Shown: in pieces, positions 17,301-23,597 of the stretch | Layout: the number at the start of each line of letters is the position of its first letter | Numbering within the stretch: position 1 is the stretch's first letter | Origin: an uncultured Eubacterium sp. | Lineage (GTDB): Bacteria; Bacillota; Clostridia; Lachnospirales; Lachnospiraceae | Direction of reading: 5' to 3' | Length of the DNA stretch: 64,000 nt | Assembly: GCA_948579355.1 (NCBI GenBank) | Contig: CAPAOV010000002.1 | Location: 30,669-94,668 of the forward strand | The notes under the pieces: generated by a model | Told to the model about the DNA's origin: nothing | Databases searched by the model: none | The model's input: only the letters and a program-made list of their open reading frames with translations | Translations under genes and position numbers: made by a program

Positions 17301-17567
17301 GGCGTAGATGTAATCGGTATCAATAAGATTGAACAGTCGGCGCCGACGCTGATGGATTTACTTCTCGGCCACGAGATAGATTTGGTAATTGATATTCCGA
17401 AACAGGGAGAACATTCCCACGATGGTTTCCTTATCCGTCGGACTTCGATTGAAACGGGCGTGACCTGCCTGACATCGTTAGACACGGCAAATGCTCTTTT
17501 AACGGCATTGGAAGACACTTGCGAGAGGGAAGTATCGCTAATCAATATAGCAGATATTTCTTCCTAA
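14361..17567 (+). CDS. carB: Carbamoyl-phosphate synthase large subunit
   Basis: CarB makes carbamoyl phosphate from bicarbonate, ammonia and two ATP. The 1068-residue protein shows the internal duplication expected: each half begins with an ATP-grasp lead-in ([21 protein letters not shown] at the start, and [17 protein letters not shown] near residue 556), separated by the oligomerisation domain. The last about 130 residues form the MGS-like allosteric domain (from about 935). Full family length, no interruptions. The carA-carB gap is only 6 bp. Confidence 0.97.
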   Translation: [1068 protein letters not shown]

Positions 17568-17600
17568 TAGGACGTCGGTGACATAAAATGCAATTCAATA

Positions 17601-17629
17601 TTTACAAACAGGGTACTTTGTGTTATGAT
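17601..17629 (+). promoter_or_regulatory. Sigma-A-type promoter of rpsO
   Basis: TTTACA (17601-17606) and TATGAT (17624-17629) are separated by 17 bp. The resulting leader of about 85 nt before the rpsO start contains imperfect self-complementary segments and could be an S15 autoregulatory leader. Confidence 0.65.
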
Positions 17630-17722
17630 ACAGAAGTTAATAATTTACCATTGCCCGGATTTTGGACGACTCCGACCATGTCTGCGTAATTGGTGCAAAT
17701 AAAAAAGTGGAGGTACATCATT

Positions 17723-17989
17723 ATGATGACAACAGAAAAGAAAAAAGAAATTATTGCTGCTTATGGCAGAACACCAAACGATACCGGTTCACCGGAAGTT
17801 CAGGTAGCTCTTTTAACAGAGAGAATTAACACTTTGACAGAACATTTGAAAGAGAACAAAAAAGACCATCATTCCCGCCGCGGTATGTATAAGATGATTG
17901 GTAAGAGAAGAGGGCTTCTTGATTACCTGAAGAGAAATGATTTGGAAGGGTATCGTGCGCTGATTGAAAAATTGGGCTTGCGCCGATAA
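17723..17989 (+). CDS. rpsO: 30S ribosomal protein S15
   Basis: S15 binds 16S rRNA early in assembly of the 30S platform. The 88-residue protein has the conserved GSPEVQVALLTERI and HLKENKKDHHSRRG segments and the C-terminal LLDYLKRND helix. The ATG at 17723 follows GGAGG at 17709-17713 by 9 nt; an ATG at 17726 is an alternative. An intrinsic terminator follows at once. A Nudix gene separates rpsO from pnp, which are direct neighbours in many bacteria. Confidence 0.97.
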   Translation: MMTTEKKKEIIAAYGRTPNDTGSPEVQVALLTERINTLTEHLKENKKDHHSRRGMYKMIGKRRGLLDYLKRNDLEGYRALIEKLGLRR

Positions 17990-18003
17990 TATGTTTATAC
18001 CGG

Positions 18004-18036
18004 GTGCTTTCGTATGCGAGTACGAAAGCACTCTTT
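18004..18036 (+). terminator. Intrinsic terminator after rpsO
   Basis: A perfect 11-bp stem (GTGCTTTCGTA 18004-18014 with 18021-18031) with a 6-nt loop is followed by TCTTTT. It lies 14 bp after the rpsO stop codon. Confidence 0.85.
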
Positions 18037-18091
18037 TGCATGGCACATCAGCTATTGTGCACAGAAGGAAAACAGAAAAAGAGGTATCGAT

Positions 18092-18547
18092 ATGGGAAGA
18101 GATCGTAGTCAGGCAGTCGTATGCCGAATGGGAAAACTTTTATTAGTGGAACACTTTCTAAAAGGCCGCCGTTTTTATAATCTGCCCGGCGGCGGTATCG
18201 AGGATGGAGAGACACCGGAAGAAGCGGCTCTTCGCGAATTGCAGGAAGAGGCGGGAGTAACGGGTACTATACTCCGTCCACTGGCAATTGAATATAAACC
18301 GGATGGAGAAAGCAGAATTTATTCTTTCTTAGTGGAAATACCGGCGGACGCCGTTGCCGTAAAGGGGATTGACCCTGAACTGCCGCCCGAAGAACAGACC
18401 ATTCTCGGCGTAAAATGGCTGGAGCTCGATGAAATTGCCGAGCGCGACCGCGCCTATCTTTTTGGCGCCGGACTTATGCGTATTCCCGAGTTTCACGACG
18501 AGGTATTAACGTGGCCGGATAATGAGATTAGTTATCCGCAGAAGTAA
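18092..18547 (+). CDS. Nudix hydrolase
   Basis: Nudix enzymes hydrolyse nucleoside diphosphates linked to another moiety. The 151-residue protein carries a complete Nudix box (G-x5-E-x7-REL-x-EE-x-G, reading GGGIEDGETPEEAALRELQE then EAG) at about residues 32-54. The substrate cannot be predicted. ATG 18092 is chosen because an upstream in-frame start would begin inside the rpsO terminator; AAAGAGG precedes 18092. It sits between rpsO and pnp with its own short leader and no obvious promoter. Confidence 0.9.
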   Translation: MGRDRSQAVVCRMGKLLLVEHFLKGRRFYNLPGGGIEDGETPEEAALRELQEEAGVTGTILRPLAIEYKPDGESRIYSFLVEIPADAVAVKGIDPELPPEEQTILGVKWLELDEIAERDRAYLFGAGLMRIPEFHDEVLTWPDNEISYPQK

Positions 18548-18550
18548 TGT

Positions 18551-18579
18551 TTGCATTTTACCGTTTCATTGTGTATAAT
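18551..18579 (+). promoter_or_regulatory. Strong sigma-A-type promoter of pnp
   Basis: TTGCAT (18551-18556) and a perfect TATAAT (18574-18579) are 17 bp apart. They create a 5' leader of about 185 nt before pnp. Confidence 0.75.
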
Positions 18580-18585
18580 AGAACG

Positions 18586-18757
18586 GTATGTATAAATTGA
18601 GATGATACCGAGACTTCTGAAAAGGGCATTCAGGGAGTGGTCTTTTCAGTAGTTTCGGCATCTCACAGAAAAGTGTGAATGATATCGTTTCACACACTGC
18701 TTTGTGTCTGTGCGCTGCCTGACGCAAGGCCGGAAGATGTAAAGATGACAGCGCAGA
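18586..18757 (+). promoter_or_regulatory. Structured 5' leader of pnp
   Basis: The leader holds three consecutive hairpins: a long imperfect stem from GAGATG near 18599 to CATCTC ending near 18664, containing CTGAAAAG paired with CTTTTCAG; a small GTGTGAA/TTTCACAC hairpin near 18673-18693; and TCTG(T)GCGCTG paired with CAGCGCAGA between about 18707 and 18757. No U-tract follows, so these are not terminators. In other bacteria pnp mRNA is autoregulated through a leader hairpin cut by RNase III; here that role is inference. Confidence 0.6.
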
Positions 18758-18770
18758 AATGAGGATTATT

Positions 18771-20867
18771 ATGTATAAAACATTTACAATGGAGTTAGCG
18801 GGACGTACATTATCGGTTGATATTGGACGTGTGGCAGCTCAGGCAAATGGCGCCGCATTTATGAAATATGGCAATACGGTTGTTTTATCAACAGCGACGG
18901 CATCTGAAAAACCGAGAGAGGGCATTGACTTTTTCCCTCTCAGTGTAGAATACCATGAAAAGATGTATTCGGTAGGACGTATTCCGGGTGGTTTCACGAG
19001 ACGTGAAGGGAAACCAAGTGACAATTCTATTCTTACCTGTCGTGTCATTGACCGTCCAATGCGCCCATTATTCCCAAAAGATTACCGCAATGACGTAACA
19101 CTTGAAAATGTTGTTATGGATGTTGACCAAGATTGTTCTCCAGAACTTGTGGCAATGCTTGGTTCGGCGCTGGCGACATGTATCTCAGATATTCCGTTTG
19201 ACGGCCCGACGGCGGCTACGCAGGTTGGTCTTGTAAACGGCGAACTTGTTTATAATCCTACGAGCGCCCAGCGTGAAGAATCTGACCTTGCGTTGACGGT
19301 TGCCTCTACACGGGATAAGGTTATTATGATAGAAGCAGGCGCCAATGAAGTAGACGAAGATACGATGATACAGGCAATCTACGGAGCCCATGAAATAAAC
19401 GGACAGATTATTGAATTTTTTGATAAAATTGTTGCCGAGTGCGGGAAAGAAAAGCATGAATATGAGCATTTTGAAATACCGCAGGAATTGTGGGACGACA
19501 TGGTGGCATTCATCACTCCGGCCGCTATGGAAGAAGCAGTATTTACAGATGTAAAGCAGGTGCGCGAAGAAAATATCCGCAAGATTACGGAGCAGTTGGA
19601 AGAGCGCTATGCAGAAGAGCATGAGGACTGGCTTCCGTTCCTCGGTGAGGCCGTGTACAAATTCCAAAAAGTTACGGTACGCAAAATGATTTTGAAAGAC
19701 CAGAAGCGTCCGGACGGTCGTGAGGTCAAACAAATCCGTCCGCTTCATGCAGAGATTGATGTGCTTCCTACGGTACACGGTTCCGGTTTGTTCTCCCGCG
19801 GACAGACGCAGGTTTTGAACATTACGACGTTAGCGCCTCTTTCCGAAAAACAGAAACTGGATGGGTTGGATGAAAATAAAACAAGTAAACGCTACATTCA
19901 TCACTATAACTTCCCATCATGGTCGGTGGGCGAGACGAGACCGTCCCGCGGGCCGGGAAGACGTGAAGTGGGACACGGCGCTCTGGCAGAGAGAGCTCTG
20001 CTTCCGGTTATTCCGGATGAAGAAGAATTTCCATATACGATTCGTACCGTATCGGAAATTTTGGAGTCGAATGGTTCTACTTCTCAGGGAAGTATTTGTG
20101 CATCCACATTATCGCTGATGGCTGCCGGTGTGCCAATCAAGGCTCCTGTAGCCGGAATCTCTGTTGGCTTGGTAACCGGAGAGACGGATGATGATTATTT
20201 GATTCTTACCGATATACAAGGTCTTGAAGACTTTTTCGGAGATATGGACTTTAAGGTGGCAGGTACTCATAAAGGTATTACCGCCATCCAGATGGATATA
20301 AAAATTCACGGTCTGACAAGAGAAATCGTAGAACAGGCGATTTACCGCACGAAAGAAGCCAGACTGTACATTTTAGATGAAGTTATGCTCAAGGCAATTG
20401 ACGCTCCTCGCAAAGAAGTGAGTGTTTATGCACCAAAGATTAAGCAAATTATGATTGACCCTGCAAAAATCGGTGAAGTTGTCGGGCAGAGAGGAAAGAC
20501 GATTAATGAATTAATCGACCGCACCGGCGTCAAGATTGACATAACGGATGATGGCGCGGTTTCCGTATGCGGTACAGATAAGGCTGCTATGGACGAGGCA
20601 ATCCGCCTGATACAGATTATTGTTACCGACTTCGAGAAAGGACAGATATTGGAGGGCGAGGTAATCAGTATTAAAGATTTCGGCGCTTTCATTGAATTTG
20701 CTCCGGGTAAAGAGGGTATGGTTCATATCTCTAATATTGCCAAACGCCGCATCAATCATGTAGAGGACGAGCTTACGCTGGGTGACCATGTAAAGGTAGT
20801 CTGTCTCGGTAAAGATAAGATGGGACGTATCAGTTTCAGTATAAAGGATGTTCCGGAAGAGAAATAA
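18771..20867 (+). CDS. pnp: Polyribonucleotide nucleotidyltransferase (PNPase)
   Basis: PNPase degrades RNA from the 3' end by phosphorolysis. The 698-residue protein contains two RNase PH domains flanking an all-alpha linker, then a KH domain (about residues 550-610, with GKTINELIDRTGVKIDI) and an S1 domain (about 620-690, with GAFIEFAPGKEGMVHIS). The ATG at 18771 gives the canonical MYKTF N-terminus and follows GAGGATTATT; an ATG at 18759 lies in frame but is poorly placed. A strong terminator follows. Confidence 0.97.
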   Translation: MYKTFTMELAGRTLSVDIGRVAAQANGAAFMKYGNTVVLSTATASEKPREGIDFFPLSVEYHEKMYSVGRIPGGFTRREGKPSDNSILTCRVIDRPMRPLFPKDYRNDVTLENVVMDVDQDCSPELVAMLGSALATCISDIPFDGPTAATQVGLVNGELVYNPTSAQREESDLALTVASTRDKVIMIEAGANEVDEDTMIQAIYGAHEINGQIIEFFDKIVAECGKEKHEYEHFEIPQELWDDMVAFITPAAMEEAVFTDVKQVREENIRKITEQLEERYAEEHEDWLPFLGEAVYKFQKVTVRKMILKDQKRPDGREVKQIRPLHAEIDVLPTVHGSGLFSRGQTQVLNITTLAPLSEKQKLDGLDENKTSKRYIHHYNFPSWSVGETRPSRGPGRREVGHGALAERALLPVIPDEEEFPYTIRTVSEILESNGSTSQGSICASTLSLMAAGVPIKAPVAGISVGLVTGETDDDYLILTDIQGLEDFFGDMDFKVAGTHKGITAIQMDIKIHGLTREIVEQAIYRTKEARLYILDEVMLKAIDAPRKEVSVYAPKIKQIMIDPAKIGEVVGQRGKTINELIDRTGVKIDITDDGAVSVCGTDKAAMDEAIRLIQIIVTDFEKGQILEGEVISIKDFGAFIEFAPGKEGMVHISNIAKRRINHVEDELTLGDHVKVVCLGKDKMGRISFSIKDVPEEK

Positions 20868-20873
20868 AATCAA

Positions 20874-20906
20874 AGCCCTATAGCTTCGTTGCTATAGGGC
20901 TTTTTG
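20874..20906 (+). terminator. Intrinsic terminator after pnp
   Basis: A perfect 11-bp stem (AGCCCTATAGC 20874-20884 with 20891-20901) with a 6-nt loop is followed by a T run. It starts 6 bp after the pnp stop. Confidence 0.9.
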
Positions 20907-20961
20907 GGACAATGGAATTGTAATCATGCATTAACTGGAAACGATTCGAGGTGAACATAAT

Positions 20962-21948
20962 ATGGATGAAATTGAGAAGACCTTTGAAAAAGTGATTGCG
21001 ATTATAGACAATGCAAAAAATAGTGCCTATCGAAAAGTAAATGAAGAAATAATCAATATGTATTGGTCTGTGGGGCGTTTTATTAGTGAAGAGGCAAAGA
21101 CAATGTCCTATGGAGATGCGTATGTTGATGAACTTGCCAGGTATATACAGGATGCATTTCCGGGAATTAAAGGATTTAACCGGCGTGGATTATATCGTAT
21201 GAGACAATTTTATGAAACTTATGCGAACTATGAAAAAGTGTCACCATTGGTGACACAAATCAGTTGGACAAACAATTTGCTTATTTTATCAGGAACAAAA
21301 AGTATTGAAGAAAAAGAATTTTATTTAAAATTATGTATACAGGAGAATTATAGTAAGCGTGAATTGGAGAGACAATTGGACAGTGGTTATTATGAGCGCT
21401 ACGTTTTATCTCAGGGAAAAGCATTACCGGAAGCAATGAAAAAAATAAAACGTAATCCGTTTTTTGATTCCTACATTATTGAGTTTTTGGACTTATCCAG
21501 TCCATATAAAGAAAATGATTTTAGAAAAGCATTGATTTTGAAAATGCGGGATTTTATTTTGGAACTAGGAAAGGATTTTACCTTTATTGATGAAGAATAT
21601 AAAGTGCAGGTTGGTGGGGAAGATTATTCAATTGATTTATTGTTCTTCCATCGTGGCTTACAGTGTCTGGTAGCTTTTGAGTTAAAGATTGGAAAGTTTA
21701 AACCGGAATATGTTTCAAAAATGGATTTTTATTTGGAGGCACTGGACAGGCAGATAAAGAAAGAGCATGAGAATCCAAGTGTGGGATTGATTTTATGTGC
21801 ATCAAAGAATGATGAAGTAGTTGAATATGCAATGAGCAGGAGTATGTCTCCAATGCTTGTCTCTGAATACAAGTTGCGGTTGCCTGATAAGAAAATATTG
21901 AGAGAAAAGTTACAAGAATTTATTAACATGCCGAAAAGCGAGGAATAG
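20962..21948 (+). CDS. YhcG-type PDDEXK nuclease domain protein (DUF1016)
   Basis: The 328-residue protein has the two parts of the YhcG family: an N-terminal DUF1016 helical domain (about residues 10-160, with NMYWSVGRFISEEA and GFNRRGLYRMRQFYE) and a C-terminal PDDEXK-like nuclease fold (about 170-315) with the catalytic-looking pattern YSIDLLFFHRGLQCLVAFELK, giving D-x(n)-E-x-K. Homologues are found with restriction systems and on mobile DNA, but this copy stands alone. Its codons and base composition are more AT-rich than the flanking genes, which hints at transfer. GAGGTGA precedes the start. It stops one base before the next gene. Confidence 0.88.
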   Translation: MDEIEKTFEKVIAIIDNAKNSAYRKVNEEIINMYWSVGRFISEEAKTMSYGDAYVDELARYIQDAFPGIKGFNRRGLYRMRQFYETYANYEKVSPLVTQISWTNNLLILSGTKSIEEKEFYLKLCIQENYSKRELERQLDSGYYERYVLSQGKALPEAMKKIKRNPFFDSYIIEFLDLSSPYKENDFRKALILKMRDFILELGKDFTFIDEEYKVQVGGEDYSIDLLFFHRGLQCLVAFELKIGKFKPEYVSKMDFYLEALDRQIKKEHENPSVGLILCASKNDEVVEYAMSRSMSPMLVSEYKLRLPDKKILREKLQEFINMPKSEE

Positions 21949-21949
21949 A

Positions 21950-22717
21950 ATGAAAGTTGCAATGACAGATATGGATATCGCATGGGAAGATAAGGAGAAA
22001 AATAAGAGTCTCTGTGCCGCGATGGTTAAGGAAGCTGCCATGTATGGCGCCGACCTCATTTTGTTTCCGGAGATGACGCTCACCGGTTTTTCGAATGATG
22101 TACCCAAGATAGCAGACAAGGAGCAGGAAACGCTCCATTTTTTTACGGAACTGGCAGAGGAAAAAAGGATTGCCATCGGTTTTGGTTATGTATCCATGCC
22201 GGATAAGAAAGGCCGTAATCATTTTGCCCTCATCGATGTGAATGGCTCTCTTCGGATGGATTATGTGAAACTACATCCTTTTACGCACGGAGGCGAGGCA
22301 GATTTTTATGAGGGAGGCAATGAATTTGGCTGCTTTACCATGTTGGAACAGTGGAACTGCGCCGGATTTGTCTGTTATGATTTGCGTTTTCCGGAAAGTT
22401 TTCAGAAATTGCCGGACAGAGACGTTATATTTCTGATTGCCAACTGGCCGAAAAGTCGTATTCATCAGTGGTATGCCCTGTTGCGGGCAAGGGCAATCGA
22501 AATGCAGTCCTATGTTGTCGGCATCAATCGTACCGGAACGGGAAACGGTATCTGCTATCCGAAAAGTTCCGTGGCGTATACCCCAAAAGGAAGGGAACTT
22601 ATCGCTGAAACGGGAGAGCTGAATCGTTATGTGGAGTTAAAATGGGACGCCAGACGCCGCTATGCCGAAGTCTTTCCTGTTCGTAAAGACCGCCGTAAGG
22701 GCTTTGATTATGAATAA
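21950..22717 (+). CDS. Carbon-nitrogen hydrolase, omega-amidase-like (nitrilase superfamily)
   Basis: The 255-residue protein has the nitrilase-superfamily catalytic triad: Glu in FPEMTLTGF (about residue 42), Lys in YVKLHPF (about 107) and Cys in GFVCYDLRFPE (about 142). The layout and length fit omega-amidase/YafV-type enzymes that hydrolyse alpha-ketoglutaramate and similar amides in glutamine transamination metabolism, though the substrate is not proven. The start lies one base after the DUF1016 stop, with AGGAATAG as a weak ribosome binding site. Confidence 0.88.
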   Translation: MKVAMTDMDIAWEDKEKNKSLCAAMVKEAAMYGADLILFPEMTLTGFSNDVPKIADKEQETLHFFTELAEEKRIAIGFGYVSMPDKKGRNHFALIDVNGSLRMDYVKLHPFTHGGEADFYEGGNEFGCFTMLEQWNCAGFVCYDLRFPESFQKLPDRDVIFLIANWPKSRIHQWYALLRARAIEMQSYVVGINRTGTGNGICYPKSSVAYTPKGRELIAETGELNRYVELKWDARRRYAEVFPVRKDRRKGFDYE

Positions 22718-22795
22718 AAAGCACCGTTTTTTTCCATACTTTAAGTAGCACATGAATAGCATTGTGCAATTTGATGTTCAGAAATGAGGATTCGT

Positions 22796-23431
22796 ATGGA
22801 AAAAGAAGAGATTAAAGAATATGGGCTGATACAGGAAAACGGATTGCAGATTATTTCCATTATCGGCGAGATTGAGGGGCACGATTGTCTTGCCCAAAAC
22901 GCCAAGGCAACAAAATACGAACATTTATTGCCGATTTTAGCAGCTAGTGAGCAAAAAGAGGAGATTAAGGGGATTCTCTTTTTGATGAACACGGTGGGGG
23001 GAGATGTGTCGTGTGGTCTGGCTCTGGCAGAAATGATTGCCAGTTTAAGTAAACCGACCGTATCCCTTATTATCGGTGACAGCCATTCTATCGGAGTACC
23101 GCTTGCCGTTGCCACCGATTATTCTTTTATCGTTCCGTCGGCGACCATGATTATTCATCCGGTACGAATGACCGGCATGGTATTGGGAACGAGACAGACA
23201 TTTAATCAGTTTCAGCAGATTCAGGACCGCATTATCAGTTTTATTGCCTGCCACAGTAAAGCGTCAAAGGAGCAGTTGGAGCAGATGATGATGAATACCA
23301 GTATGCTTTCCCGTGATTTAGGAACGGTACTTGTAGGAGAGGAAGCGGTGAAAAAGGGATTGATTTGCGAAGTAGGCGGCATTTGCTGTGCTTTGGACAA
23401 AGTAAAGGAATTAATAAAGACTTCCGAATAG
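22796..23431 (+). CDS. ClpP-like serine protease, translocation-enhancing protein TepA type
   Basis: This 211-residue protein belongs to the ClpP/crotonase-fold cytosolic proteases of the TepA group, whose B. subtilis member sits near spoIIIE. It contains NTVGGDVSCGLA, the serine region SHSIGVPLAVATDY (about residues 97-110) and the histidine region MIIHPVRMTG (about 119-128). The ATG at 22796 follows GAGGATTCGT, the same spacing seen for pnp; ATG 22784 is an upstream alternative. It precedes ftsK/spoIIIE, matching the conserved gene pair. Its exact cellular role is not established. Confidence 0.85.
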   Translation: MEKEEIKEYGLIQENGLQIISIIGEIEGHDCLAQNAKATKYEHLLPILAASEQKEEIKGILFLMNTVGGDVSCGLALAEMIASLSKPTVSLIIGDSHSIGVPLAVATDYSFIVPSATMIIHPVRMTGMVLGTRQTFNQFQQIQDRIISFIACHSKASKEQLEQMMMNTSMLSRDLGTVLVGEEAVKKGLICEVGGICCALDKVKELIKTSE

Positions 23432-23474
23432 GAAAAAGGGTGCTCAATTTAAAACATTTGTTCGAAAAAACCGC

Positions 23475-23503
23475 TTGCTTTGATTTTTATTTCGTAGTAT
23501 AAT
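23475..23503 (+). promoter_or_regulatory. Sigma-A-type promoter of ftsK/spoIIIE
   Basis: TTGCTT (23475-23480) and a perfect TATAAT (23498-23503) are 17 bp apart. Just upstream lies AAAACATTTGTTCG (23451-23464), which resembles the Firmicutes LexA box CGAAC-N4-GTTCG with one good half-site. Confidence 0.7.
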
Positions 23504-23597
23504 ATCCGTTGTATGTAATATCATCAAAACTATGATGCCGTGGTCAAGGGTCAGATTGCAGACCGGCCGGGGCATTTGTCAGGGAATGGAGATTAGT

